Shown: positions 7,869 to 16,087, counted from the first letter of the stretch. The stretch is DNA of 50,138 bases from an uncultured Clostridia bacterium (GCA_934162615.1 CAKPJK010000007.1:1-50138); one strand, 5' to 3'. Made by a program: numbers and translations. The notes: generated by a model from the letters alone, not told the origin.

Positions 7869-7903
7869 GGGATTAAGGGACAGTGCTTTAGTCCCAATTT
7901 TTT
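7869..7903 (+). terminator. Terminator formed by a GGGATTAAGGGAC-type repeat
   Basis: GGGATTA (7869-7875) pairs with TAGTCCC (7889-7895), with inner AGGGAC-type complementarity, and AATTTTTT follows. It is one copy of the short repeat family also seen at 11920 and 22354. Confidence 0.65.
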
Positions 7904-7927
7904 CGAATTTGTTCTTTGGAGGGAAAA

Positions 7928-8899
7928 ATGTATTTAAAGAAATTAAAAATAGGAAATGTAGAACTAGAAAACAATTTAATATTAGCACCAATGGCAGGAG
8001 TAACAGACTTACCATTTAGAAAAATATGCAAAGAATTTGGACCAGGTTTAGTATGCACAGAAATGGTAAGTAGTAAAGCAATATTCCATGATGATTCAAA
8101 AACAAAACTACTAATGAATACAGAAGGAGAAAAAAGACCAATAAGCATGCAAATATTTGGTAGTGATGAAGAAACAATGGGATATGCAGCAAAATATGTA
8201 TCAGCATTAGCAGATATAGTTGATATAAATATGGGATGCCCTGCCCCCAAAGTGGTAAAAAATGGTGATGGAAGCAAACTTTTACTAGACATAGAACAAG
8301 CAGAAAAAGTAATAAAAGCAGTTGTAAAAAATTCTACTAAACCAGTAACTTTAAAAATAAGAAAAGGTTGGGATTGCGAACATATTGTAGCAACAGAATT
8401 TGCTAAAATGGCAGAAAAGGCAGGAGTATCAGCAATTACAATTCATGGAAGAACTAGAACAGAAATGTATTCTGGAAAAGCAGATTTAGACATCATAAAA
8501 AAAGTAAAAGGATCAGTTAACATACCTGTAATAGGTAATGGTGATATTGTTGATGAAGAATCTGCATTAAAAATGTTTGAATACACTGGAGTAGATGGAA
8601 TTATGATAGGACGTGGAACTTTTGGAAATCCATGGATATTTGCAAGAATTAAACATTTTTTAGAAACAGGAGAAAAACTTCCTGAAACATCAAATGAAGA
8701 AAAGTTTAGAGTTATAAAAAAGCAAATTCAACTTGAGTTAGAAAATAAACCAGAAGTAACTGCAATAAGAGAAATGAGAAAACATATTGCTTGGTATACT
8801 AAAAATATGCCAAATTCTAGTGAGTTTAGGTGCGAGATTAATAAAATAGAGGATAAAGATTTATTAATGAAAACTGTTGAAAAATATTTTTTGAGATAA
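7928..8899 (+). CDS. dusB: tRNA-dihydrouridine synthase (DusB-like)
   Basis: A 323-residue FMN-dependent TIM-barrel enzyme that reduces uridines in the tRNA D-loop with NADPH. Diagnostic motifs are LAPMAGVTDLPFR (N-terminal strand, FMN region), the catalytic cysteine C104 in NMGCPAPKV, and the phosphate-binding NGDI...GVDGIMIGRG near residues 205-235. The start is ATG 7928. An upstream TTG at 7916 is excluded because it overlaps the GGAGGG Shine-Dalgarno. The family call is secure; assignment to DusB among the Dus paralogues is by similarity only. The terminators at 7869 and 8900 make it a single-gene unit. Confidence 0.92.
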   Translation: MYLKKLKIGNVELENNLILAPMAGVTDLPFRKICKEFGPGLVCTEMVSSKAIFHDDSKTKLLMNTEGEKRPISMQIFGSDEETMGYAAKYVSALADIVDINMGCPAPKVVKNGDGSKLLLDIEQAEKVIKAVVKNSTKPVTLKIRKGWDCEHIVATEFAKMAEKAGVSAITIHGRTRTEMYSGKADLDIIKKVKGSVNIPVIGNGDIVDEESALKMFEYTGVDGIMIGRGTFGNPWIFARIKHFLETGEKLPETSNEEKFRVIKKQIQLELENKPEVTAIREMRKHIAWYTKNMPNSSEFRCEINKIEDKDLLMKTVEKYFLR

Positions 8900-8924
8900 T
8901 GAGACAAAAATGTCTCATTTTTTC
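8900..8924. terminator. Bidirectional terminator between dus and the Xre gene
   Basis: TGAGACA/TGTCTCA with a 4-nt loop, followed by T's. The convergent Xre gene ends inside this stem (stop at 8915-8917). Confidence 0.8.
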
Positions 8925-9157
8925 TCTTTCCTAGCTACTTTTGTATTTCTATAAGGCTTTGAAATATCCGTAATTCCCAATAAATAATCACAAGAAGTAT
9001 CATAAAAATCAGCCAATTTTATTAAATTATAAATATCTATGGTTATTTCACCGGTTTCGTATCTTGAATAGGTTTGCTGGGTACATCCCAGTATTTTTGC
9101 AACTGCAGTTTGAGTTAAATCTCTATCTTCTCTTAAATCTCTAATTCGTAATTTCAT
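8915..9157 (-). CDS. Small Xre/Cro-type transcriptional regulator, 80 aa
   Basis: A compact helix-turn-helix protein: LRIRDLREDRDLTQTAVAKILGCTQQTYSRYETGE is a canonical Xre HTH with the SRYETGE recognition-helix end, followed by a short dimerisation segment (LIKLADFYDTSCDYLLGITD). The start is ATG 9157, preceded by GGTGAT; an upstream TTG at 9169 is less likely. It is divergent from the pilin/FGE-like gene. The shared 42-101 nt region contains a perfect palindrome inside that gene's promoter, so this regulator is the natural candidate to control it. This inference is from position only. Confidence 0.85.
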   Translation of the reverse strand: MKLRIRDLREDRDLTQTAVAKILGCTQQTYSRYETGEITIDIYNLIKLADFYDTSCDYLLGITDISKPYRNTKVARKEKK

Positions 9158-9198
9158 AATATCACCCAATAAATTATAAGATATTCTTAAAACGTGTA

Positions 9199-9227
9199 TT
9201 GACTTTTACACGCATTACGTGTAAAAT
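9199..9227 (+). promoter_or_regulatory. Promoter with embedded operator palindrome
   Basis: TTGACT (9199-9204), 17-bp spacer, TAAAAT (9222-9227). The spacer holds TTTACACG-catta-CGTGTAAA (9205-9225), a perfect 8-bp inverted repeat overlapping the -10. An extra half-site ACGTGTA lies just upstream at 9192-9198. This geometry fits repression by the adjacent Xre protein. Confidence 0.75.
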
Positions 9228-9258
9228 GGAATGTATAAGAAAAGGAGTGAAGATACAT

Positions 9259-10392
9259 ATGAAAAAATATTTAAAAAGTGAAAAAGGTATAACATTAGTG
9301 GCACTTGTAATAACGATAGTTTTACTTTTAATTTTGGCGGGAATCTCTATATCTAGTTTAACAAATACGGGAATATTTGCAAAAGCAAAAGAGGCAAAGG
9401 AAAAGAGCGAAGAGGCAGAAAAAGAACAAAATAAAATATTAGATAATTACGAAAAAAAAGTAGACCAATATTTGCCAGCATTTACTGGAACAACAGTTAA
9501 AGAAGCAATTCAACATGGGAGAGTTTTAAATGCAACAGATAACACAGAATTACATGATGAAAAAGGAAGCAAAATAGTTGTACCAGCTGGATTTAAAGTA
9601 ACAGGAGATGCAACAACAGTTGACAAAGGAATAGTAATAGAGGATGCAACAACAGGAGCAACTTCAGGAAGCCAATTTGTTTGGATACCAGTTGGAAAAA
9701 TAACAAAAGCAGATGGAGACCAATTTGTAAATAAATTAGAAAGATATGATTTTGATAAAACAACAGGAAAAGAAAGTTTATATTCAGGAAACTTTGTTGA
9801 AGAGGATGCAAATGATCCCTCAACATTAAAAAATATAGAAGGTAAATCAATTGCAAAAAATATAACAAACTTTAAAAATAGTGTGGCATCAAATGATGGA
9901 TACTATATAGGAAGGTATGAAGCAAGAACAACAGTTAAAAGAAACAATGAAAATGATTCTTTAAAACAGATAACAGAAAAAGAAACAGATCAGGTATATA
10001 ATTACGTAACTCAACAGCAAGCAGCACAACAAGCACAAGAAATGTATAAAAGCAATAAATTTACAAGTGATTTAATAAATAGTTATGCGTGGGATACAGC
10101 AATATTGTTTTTACAAAATTGCGGAACAGATCCCAAATATTCAATACGAAATAGAGGAGAAAATAAAACATTATCACAAACAGGGACAACAAATGACAAA
10201 CAATGCAATGTGTATGATATGGTAGGCAATTTGAGAGAATGGACAACAGAAACGTCCGACAATTCCGACCATCCTTGTGTTAAGAGAGGAGGCTGCTACC
10301 ATTATGAATACAGCTACACGAGCTATCGAAATAATGACGACACAGATGGTAGCTATACTAACGTCGGTTTTCGTACACTTTTATATTTATAA
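9259..10392 (+). CDS. Pilin-like protein with C-terminal FGE/C-type-lectin-like domain; probable DGR target
   Basis: A 377-residue protein. Residues 1-35 form a type IV-like leader and helix (KSEKG-ITLVALVITIVLLLILAG, again lacking Glu+5), followed by a charged helix (about 40-70). The C-terminal part carries formylglycine-generating-enzyme (SUMF1)-type signatures: FVWIPVG, GYYIGRYEA, NVYDMVGNLREWT and RGG...GFR. The end, RGGCYHYEYSYTSYRNNDD through GFRTLLYL, is the layout of DGR variable proteins: a lectin fold with a hypervariable face just before the stop. The start is ATG 9259 with AAGGAGTGA; the frame's upstream codons lie across the promoter and are excluded. Display outside the cell as a variable binding protein is inferred. 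Confidence 0.75.
   Translation: MKKYLKSEKGITLVALVITIVLLLILAGISISSLTNTGIFAKAKEAKEKSEEAEKEQNKILDNYEKKVDQYLPAFTGTTVKEAIQHGRVLNATDNTELHDEKGSKIVVPAGFKVTGDATTVDKGIVIEDATTGATSGSQFVWIPVGKITKADGDQFVNKLERYDFDKTTGKESLYSGNFVEEDANDPSTLKNIEGKSIAKNITNFKNSVASNDGYYIGRYEARTTVKRNNENDSLKQITEKETDQVYNYVTQQQAAQQAQEMYKSNKFTSDLINSYAWDTAILFLQNCGTDPKYSIRNRGENKTLSQTGTTNDKQCNVYDMVGNLREWTTETSDNSDHPCVKRGGCYHYEYSYTSYRNNDDTDGSYTNVGFRTLLYL
10252..10386 (+). other. Candidate DGR variable region (VR)
   Basis: The last about 45 codons before the stop are clearly richer in G+C than the rest of the gene. They are full of codons one or two A-substitutions from AAC/AAT (TAC, AGC, GAC, CAT, TAT, ACT, GGT, GTC). The invariant frame P-C-V-x-R-G-G...Y-R...GFR..LLYL is kept. 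This pattern is expected from adenine-specific mutagenic retrohoming. No template repeat or reverse transcriptase is present in the window, so both would have to lie elsewhere in the genome. The boundaries are approximate. Confidence 0.6.
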
Positions 10393-10487
10393 AACTGGAC
10401 AATGGAATTACAACTTATTCATATAAATAAAATTATAATAAGAATGGCTTTTATGATAAAAAATATTAAATAAAAAAATAAGGCGAA

Positions 10488-10528
10488 GAATGTTTTAGAC
10501 AAGGTATATGTTTAAAGCATTCTTTTTT
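10488..10528 (+). terminator. Intrinsic terminator downstream of the DGR-type gene
   Basis: A 13-bp stem (10488-10500 with 10510-10522, two G-U pairs) with a 9-nt loop and six T's. Some DGRs need a hairpin a short distance after the variable region; this one could fill that role as well as terminating. Confidence 0.75.
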
Positions 10529-10747
10529 GCGTCCGGATATTGAATTACAAAAAACAGTGATTTTATGAAAAATACTATTAAAATCACACGGAATTTTGTG
10601 ATATATACAAATAAAAAGATGAAAACATAGAAAGATGAAAAAGAAAATAAAATCGAAATTTGCGACGAAAATAACAAAAAACTAAACATTAAAAACAAAA
10701 AAACCTAATAAAAATTAATAATAAATAATTTTTAGGAGGCTTTTAAA
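10529..10747. other. Non-coding stretch with two overlapping hairpins
   Basis: The 355-nt gap 10393-10747 has no credible gene. After the terminator at 10488-10528 there are two mutually exclusive stems: GTGATTTT (10557-10564) with AAAATCAC (10580-10587), and ATCACA (10583-10588) with a downstream TGTGAT-containing arm (about 10596-10602). The remainder is A-rich leader ending in TTTTAGGAGG, the Shine-Dalgarno of the next gene. Confidence 0.4.
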
Positions 10748-11473
10748 ATGCAAAAAAAACAAAAACACCATTACCAACACACAAAAACAAAAGAAAAAAG
10801 CAAAAGAAAAACACTACTAATAATAGCAACAATAGCACTAATAACAGTAATAATAGCAACAATAATAATAAAAAATAACAACAAAACGGCTAAAAATATA
10901 AAAATTGGGAACAATAGTAGTAGTCAAGAAATAGTAGAATACATTTTAAATATTAGTTCATACGAAACGCAAATAGAAGTAGAAGTAAAAAGCAACAAAA
11001 ACGGCAATAAATACAAACTAAAACAAAAATACATAAATAGTCAAAACAACGAACAAGAGGTACTAGAACCAAGCAATATACAAGGAGTAAAAATAAAAAG
11101 AGAAGAAAACAAATTAAAAATAGAAAACACACAATTAAGCCTGACAAAAATAATTGAAAACTACAAAGAAATAACACAAAACAATTTAGATTTAGCAAAC
11201 TTTATAGAAAACTACAAAAATAATCCAAATTCAAAATTTAAAGAAGAAGAAAATCAAATAATAATGGAAACAACAGCAAAAACAGAAAACAACTATCAAA
11301 AATACGAAAAATTATATATATCAAAAAAGGACGGAAAACCAACAAAAATGGAAATAAAAGATACTAACAAAAATACAATAATTTACATAATATATAATGA
11401 GATAAATATAAACAAAGTATCAAATCAAAAAATATATGCATTCAAAATAATAAACACATCAACAGAAATATAA
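10748..11473 (+). CDS. Membrane-anchored extracytoplasmic protein, function unknown
   Basis: A 241-residue protein starting after TTTAGGAGG. It has a very basic N-terminus (about 1-22), one membrane segment (TLLIIATIALITVIIATIII, about 23-42), then an exported domain of about 195 residues rich in Lys, Asn and Glu with alternating beta-type segments (TQIEVEVKSNKNGNKYKLKQKYIN, GVKIKREENKLKIENTQLSL). The pattern resembles LolA-like lipoprotein-carrier folds in Clostridia, but I see no diagnostic motif, so treat that as a guess. It has no lipobox. It lies just upstream of mazF, with no sign of functional coupling. Confidence 0.65.
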   Translation: MQKKQKHHYQHTKTKEKSKRKTLLIIATIALITVIIATIIIKNNNKTAKNIKIGNNSSSQEIVEYILNISSYETQIEVEVKSNKNGNKYKLKQKYINSQNNEQEVLEPSNIQGVKIKREENKLKIENTQLSLTKIIENYKEITQNNLDLANFIENYKNNPNSKFKEEENQIIMETTAKTENNYQKYEKLYISKKDGKPTKMEIKDTNKNTIIYIIYNEININKVSNQKIYAFKIINTSTEI

Positions 11474-11564
11474 AAGAACTAATAAAAACACAGAAATATT
11501 TATCTTTACAAACTAATGTAAAAAAATACATTCTTGACATATATCAATATTAGGAGTGAAGATT

Positions 11565-11915
11565 ATGGTAATAAAAAGAGGAGATATGTTTTATGCAGAC
11601 TTAAGCCCAGTCGTTGGCTCAGAGCAGGGAGGAATAAGACCTGTTTTAATAATTCAAAATGATATGGGAAATAAATACAGTCCAACAGTAATTGCTGCAG
11701 CAATTACATCACAAATGAATAAAACAAAATTACCAACACATATAGAAATAGATTCAGAACAATGTGGACTAAAAAATAATTCTGTAGTTTTGGCAGAGCA
11801 AATCAGAACAATAGATAAAAGTAGACTAAAGGAAAAAATAGGACATATAGAAGATGAACAAATAATAAATAAAATAAATAATGCGCTAGGAGTAAGCTTT
11901 GGACTAGAAGAATAA
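11565..11915 (+). CDS. mazF: MazF/NdoA (PemK-type) endoribonuclease toxin
   Basis: A 116-residue protein of the MazF/PemK family, with IKRGDMFYADLSPVVGSEQGG and RPVLIIQND at the N-terminus and TIDKSRLKEKIGHI near the C-terminus. It closely resembles Gram-positive NdoA (EndoA). These enzymes cut single-stranded mRNA at short specific sites during stress. The start is ATG 11565 with TAGGAGTGA; the GTG at 11556 lies within the Shine-Dalgarno. The usual antitoxin gene (ndoAI/mazE) immediately upstream is missing: the preceding gene encodes an unrelated anchored protein. The antitoxin may be elsewhere, or the toxin may be controlled otherwise. Confidence 0.93.
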   Translation: MVIKRGDMFYADLSPVVGSEQGGIRPVLIIQNDMGNKYSPTVIAAAITSQMNKTKLPTHIEIDSEQCGLKNNSVVLAEQIRTIDKSRLKEKIGHIEDEQIINKINNALGVSFGLEE

Positions 11916-11919
11916 AATT

Positions 11920-11948
11920 CGGGATTAAGGACCTGTCCCTCAATCCCG
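11920..11948. terminator. Bidirectional terminator from the GGGATTAAGGGAC-type repeat
   Basis: CGGGATT (11920-11926) pairs with AATCCCG (11942-11948), with inner AGGAC/GTCC pairing. It lies between the convergent mazF and HD-GYP genes and is flanked by A/T runs. Confidence 0.7.
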
Positions 11949-11954
11949 AAAATA

Positions 11955-12893
11955 TTATATTTTTAATTTTTTAAATACTTTAATTTCTTTAAACAAGTTA
12001 TCAATAAGAGCAGTCTTTTCTTCAACAATATTACGATAAGAAGCAACAACCTCAGCATAATTTTCTATTGTCTCTTGCCCAACAAGCAAACATTTCATAC
12101 CATTCAAATAATAATTCTGCTTTTTTTCATCTTTAGAGGCAAGACGCTTTTTATCATATTTTTCAATTTCAGCAAGACGCTTGATTTCAACTTTCAAATC
12201 TTTTAAATAATCCATAATACATGAAATCTCATATTCTGTATCATCGATGATAACTTTTATCAAAGCCCTTACAATAGCAGGATTAAGCATGCCAAATTTT
12301 GAATCTTTAACAGGAATTTTATAAGACTCTGGATCTTCAATAGGTTTTGATTCAGATATCAACATTTTTAATGTATCAATAACATCAATATGAGATTTAT
12401 ATTGACGTTTGCTAACAATAGCGTCAAACTCATCAGCAACACGAATAATTTGACCCTCAATAGGAATATCCTTTTCAGTAATTCCATTAGGATATCCAAC
12501 ACCATTTAATGCCTCATGATGATATAATGGACCAGCAGCATAAGGACGCAATTTTAAATCATCCATACAAATATTATAACCAATAGTTGTATGAGTCTTC
12601 ATTATTTCAAATTCTTTATCATTTAAAGGAGAACGCTTCTGTAAAATACTTGCTGGAATAAATTGTTTTCCAATATCATGTAAATAAGCACAAATTGTAC
12701 AATATTCAGTAAAGTCTTTGGAAAGATGTAGATATTTGCATATTCTACAGACAAGACTTGCTACATTTTCTGAATGCTTCCTTGTAAAAACATCCAAACT
12801 TCCTAAAATATTTAATTGATATTGCATACTTTTATCTAAATTATAAGATTTTAAACTAGTTTTATCATAAAAATCAAATTCTTCTTTTGCCAT
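11955..12893 (-). CDS. HD-GYP domain phosphodiesterase
   Basis: A 312-residue cytosolic protein with a full HD-GYP domain: H40, HD pair H72-D73 (LHDIGK), H101, HHE at 125-127, and GVGYP at 131-135 completing the HHExxxGxGYP signature, then D154 (RVADEFDAI). HD-GYP proteins hydrolyse cyclic di-GMP, or cGAMP in some lineages. There is no receiver or sensor domain; the C-terminal 110 residues are a charged coiled-coil-like region (DYLKDLKVEIKRLAEIEKYDKKRL) that may serve regulation. The start ATG 12893 is chosen because it follows AAGAGGT and because the promoter (12953-12925) lies between it and the alternative upstream start. Confidence 0.9.
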   Translation of the reverse strand: MAKEEFDFYDKTSLKSYNLDKSMQYQLNILGSLDVFTRKHSENVASLVCRICKYLHLSKDFTEYCTICAYLHDIGKQFIPASILQKRSPLNDKEFEIMKTHTTIGYNICMDDLKLRPYAAGPLYHHEALNGVGYPNGITEKDIPIEGQIIRVADEFDAIVSKRQYKSHIDVIDTLKMLISESKPIEDPESYKIPVKDSKFGMLNPAIVRALIKVIIDDTEYEISCIMDYLKDLKVEIKRLAEIEKYDKKRLASKDEKKQNYYLNGMKCLLVGQETIENYAEVVASYRNIVEEKTALIDNLFKEIKVFKKLKI

Positions 12894-12924
12894 AATAGAC
12901 CTCTTTTCATATAAATCTTTAATT

Positions 12925-12953
12925 ATTGTAACAAAAATATTTTGTTTATTCAA
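12925..12953 (-). promoter_or_regulatory. Promoter of the HD-GYP gene
   Basis: On the reverse strand TTGAAT (12953-12948), 17-bp spacer, TACAAT (12930-12925). Confidence 0.65.
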
Positions 12954-12971
12954 GGTAAACAGTGAAAAATG

Positions 12972-13000
12972 TTGTAAAATTTTATAAAATGTGGTTTAAT
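12972..13000 (+). promoter_or_regulatory. Promoter of the HipA-like gene
   Basis: TTGTAA (12972-12977), 17-bp spacer, TTTAAT (12995-13000), divergent from the HD-GYP promoter. Confidence 0.45.
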
Positions 13001-13033
13001 ATATAAAGAAAAAAATGAAAAGTAGGAGATAAA

Positions 13034-14022
13034 ATGTTTAAAGATAAGCAAGATTATAAAGAATATTTGGAAAAACAAAAAGTAGAAATATTAAATTTAA
13101 ATGACGAAAACTATTTTGAACATAACGATAATGGAGAAATAATATTAAAAAAGCAAGACTATAATACATCAGCACTTGATGTTGAAAAATATACTAACTG
13201 TGTTAATTGGGTTTTACTAAAAGACCAAAAAACGATGGCATTATTAAAAAGACCATTTGGAGATATATACAGAGAGCTAACTAAAGAACAATACTATGTT
13301 TCACTATATAACAACATATTATTGCCGCAAATAGCAAAACAATTCCAAAACAAAAGTGCCAAATATTATATAGTAGCAGGTAACAAATTTAATAGAAATA
13401 TGAAACAGATATTAACAGTAGATTTTAAAAAGAAAAATGAAGAACTAATACATGGCGAGGAAATATTAGAAGAATCAGATGGTAATATAAATGAATTAAA
13501 TATTCAATCTATGATGAAACATATAAATAAATATTTGAATGAAAAAGGATTTAAAAGTCAAGACATAGACACAATAAAAAAAGAATTTATAAAGCAATCA
13601 TTATTTAATAGATTTGTAAAACAGACAGATGAAATAATCATAATTGGGGAATATTGTTAAATGAAAAGGAAAAAAGGGCTAGAATTGCGCCAATTTATGA
13701 TTTAGATTGTTGTTGCGAGTCAGGTACGTTAAGAAAAAAAGTAAGAACAACAAGTGATGGAAGCAAATATGATTTTGGAGCATTTTTTAGGGATTTTGGA
13801 GATAAAAAATGGTTTAATAAATACGTAGAAGAAGTAATAGAAGATTTTGATATAAACAAAGCAATACAGAATGCTAAAACAGAAACAGGAATAGAGATTC
13901 CTACTGAAATAAAAGAACATTATAAAAACTTTTTTGGTGAAAGATTTTATGAATTTAAAGGAGCATATCAAAAATTTTTAACAGAAGAAAAAGACAAAGA
14001 AAAACAAAATGAAGTAAGATAA
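13034..14022 (+). pseudogene. HipA-like kinase-fold protein, frameshifted at about 13633
   Basis: Two frames join into one 329-residue protein. The first ends at 13660. The second carries the rest if one A is restored in GAAATAAT (13631-13638), giving TDENNHNWGILLNEKEKRARIAPIYDLDCCCE. This resembles the HipA kinase core, N-x-(D)-R/N-H-x-N-(W/F)-G-x-L followed by a-P-x-YD-x-D (metal-binding Asp). The N-terminal half has the SLFNRFVKQTDE helix before the catalytic loop. HipA kinases phosphorylate proteins such as GltX. The break is a lost A in a short A-run, unlike the CGG shifts elsewhere, and could be an inactivating mutation or a read error. No HipB-type partner is adjacent. Confidence 0.6.
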
Positions 14023-14051
14023 TTGAAAAATCAAGAAAAATGTGATATTAT
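14023..14051 (+). promoter_or_regulatory. Promoter of aspS
   Basis: TTGAAA (14023-14028), 17-bp spacer, TATTAT (14046-14051), 31 nt before the start codon. Confidence 0.6.
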
Positions 14052-14081
14052 AATACATAGATTGAAATTGGAGGAAAGACA

Positions 14082-15824
14082 ATGTACAGAACAAAAACAT
14101 GTGGAGAATTAAACATAAACAATGTAGAAGAAACAGTAGAACTAGCAGGATGGATACAAAAAATAAGAGATTTAGGAGCAATGATATTCATTGATTTAAG
14201 AGACCAATTTGGAATAACACAAATAGTAATAAATGACGAAGAATTACAAAAACAAGCAAAAGATTTAACAACAGAGAGTTGTATTCACATATCAGGAAAA
14301 GTTGTGGAAAGAAGCAACAAAAATACAAAAATTCCAACAGGTGAAATAGAAGTAATTGCAAATGAAATAGAAGTATTAGGAAAATGCAAAAATGTGCTTC
14401 CATTTGAAATAAACACAGACCAAGAAGTTAGAGAAGATTTAAGACTAGAATATAGATTTTTAGATTTAAGAAATGAAAAATTACACAATAATATTTTACT
14501 ACGTTCAAAAATCTTAAAAACATTAAGAGATAAAATGGATGAATTAGGATTTGCGGAAATTCAAACACCAATACTTGCAAATTCTTCACCAGAAGGTGCA
14601 AGGGACTACTTAGTACCAAGTAGATTAAATCCAGGAGAATTTTACGCATTACCACAAGCTCCACAACAATTTAAACAATTATTGATGGTATCAGGATTTG
14701 ATAAATACTTCCAAATTGCCCCATGCTTTAGAGACGAAGACCCTAGAGCAGACAGAGCACCAGGAGAATTCTATCAATTAGATTTTGAAATGAGTTTTGC
14801 AACACAAGAGGATGTATTCAAAGTAATAGAAGAAGTTGTACCATATACATTTAAAAAGTTTACAACATGGAAAGTAGATGAAGGGCCATTTATAAAAATT
14901 CCATATAGAGAAGCAATGGAAAAATACGGAATTGATAAACCAGACTTAAGAAACCCATTAATAATACAAGATGTAACAAAATGTTTTGAAAACTCAGACT
15001 TTAAAGCATTTGAAGGAAAAACAATAAAAGCAATAATAGTTCCAAATGGAGCAGAACAAGGAAGAAAATTCTTTGACAAAATGACAGAATATGCTACATC
15101 AGACGAAGTAGGAGCAAAAGGTCTTGCTTGGACAAAATATGAAGAATCAGGAGAAGTTACAGGAGGAATTGCAAAATTCATTACAGATGATATAAAAGAA
15201 CAATTAGTAAATGAATTTGGAATGAGCAAAAATTCAAGTGTATTCTTTATAGCAGACGAATTTAAAACAGCACAAAAAATAGCAGGTTTAGTTAGAATTG
15301 AATTAGGAAAAAGATTAGACTTACTAGAAAAAGATGTTTACAGATTCTGCTACATAGTAGATTTTCCAATGTATGAATTATCAGACGAAGGAACAATTGA
15401 CTTTAACCACAACCCATTCTCAATGCCACAAGGTGGAATGGAAGCATTAGAAACAAAAGACCCATTAGACATATTAGCATATCAATATGACCTAGTATGT
15501 AATGGTTATGAAATGGCATCAGGAGCAGTAAGAAACCACAATCCAGAAATAATGGTAAAGGCTTTTGAAATTGCAGGATACAAAGAAGAAGATGTTAAAA
15601 ATAGATTTGGTGCATTATATAATGCATTCCAATATGGAACACCTCCACATGCTGGAGCAGCACCTGGTGTTGACAGAATGGTAATGCTTATTGAAGATTC
15701 TCAAAATATTAGAGAAGTTATTGCTTTCCCTAAAAATAAGAGAGCAAGAGATTTACTTATGAGAGCGCCTTCAGTTGTATCTGAACAACAATTAAAAGAT
15801 GTTCATATTGAGGTAAAAAAATAA
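14082..15824 (+). CDS. aspS: Aspartyl-tRNA synthetase
   Basis: A 580-residue class II synthetase of bacterial type. It has an N-terminal OB-fold anticodon-binding domain (about 1-105, AGWIQKIRDLGAMIFIDLRD), motif 1 region (MDELGFAEIQTPILANSSPEGARDY), motif 2 (FRDEDPRADRAPGEFYQLDFEMSF, about 217-240), the inserted GAD domain (about 290-420) and motif 3 (GAAPGVDRMVMLI, near 530). It charges tRNA-Asp. The start follows TTGGAGGAAAG. It has its own promoter and a terminator 10 nt after the stop codon, so it is monocistronic. hisS, its frequent partner in Firmicutes, is not adjacent. Whether it also charges tRNA-Asn cannot be told by eye. Confidence 0.97.
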   Translation: MYRTKTCGELNINNVEETVELAGWIQKIRDLGAMIFIDLRDQFGITQIVINDEELQKQAKDLTTESCIHISGKVVERSNKNTKIPTGEIEVIANEIEVLGKCKNVLPFEINTDQEVREDLRLEYRFLDLRNEKLHNNILLRSKILKTLRDKMDELGFAEIQTPILANSSPEGARDYLVPSRLNPGEFYALPQAPQQFKQLLMVSGFDKYFQIAPCFRDEDPRADRAPGEFYQLDFEMSFATQEDVFKVIEEVVPYTFKKFTTWKVDEGPFIKIPYREAMEKYGIDKPDLRNPLIIQDVTKCFENSDFKAFEGKTIKAIIVPNGAEQGRKFFDKMTEYATSDEVGAKGLAWTKYEESGEVTGGIAKFITDDIKEQLVNEFGMSKNSSVFFIADEFKTAQKIAGLVRIELGKRLDLLEKDVYRFCYIVDFPMYELSDEGTIDFNHNPFSMPQGGMEALETKDPLDILAYQYDLVCNGYEMASGAVRNHNPEIMVKAFEIAGYKEEDVKNRFGALYNAFQYGTPPHAGAAPGVDRMVMLIEDSQNIREVIAFPKNKRARDLLMRAPSVVSEQQLKDVHIEVKK

Positions 15825-15833
15825 TGTAGTATT

Positions 15834-15867
15834 AAAAGGTAGTACAAATAGTTGTAGTACCTTTTTT
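15834..15867 (+). terminator. Intrinsic terminator of aspS
   Basis: AAAAGGTA/TACCTTTT outer stem, with GTAC/GTAG partial pairing inside, followed by T's. Confidence 0.8.
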
Positions 15868-16056
15868 GTGTTTTATCTATTCCCTGATAGTATAATAATT
15901 GCCAGAAGAGGAAAGGGCACAGTTAGTATACATTATATGCTTCTAGGCAATAAGGAAGGAATTCAGGTAAAAAAATTCACATATAGTTATGTGAATGAAC
16001 TGTATGCTAGTGATTTACCGGCCGAGGTAATAGAAAATGTAAAAAATATGTTTTAA
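15868..16056 (+). pseudogene. 62-codon open frame, likely gene remnant
   Basis: This frame opens with a GTG directly in the T-run of the aspS terminator and has no Shine-Dalgarno. Its codons are less AT-rich than the neighbours (CTT CTA GGC, CTG, CCG GCC GAG). The translation looks like the end of a folded protein (SIIIARRGKGTVSIHYMLLG, then ASDLPAEVIENVKNMF). I recognise no family. The simplest reading is the surviving C-terminal end of an acquired gene, followed by its own terminator at 16088-16114. It could also be non-coding. Confidence 0.3.
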
Positions 16057-16087
16057 TTATTTGCTAAAAATCTCAAATTAATTTTTC

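Noticed and set aside
10393..10747. Search for a DGR template repeat and reverse transcriptase beside the variable gene
   Set aside because: No near-copy of the variable region and no reverse-transcriptase motifs (such as YxDD) are present here or elsewhere in the window.
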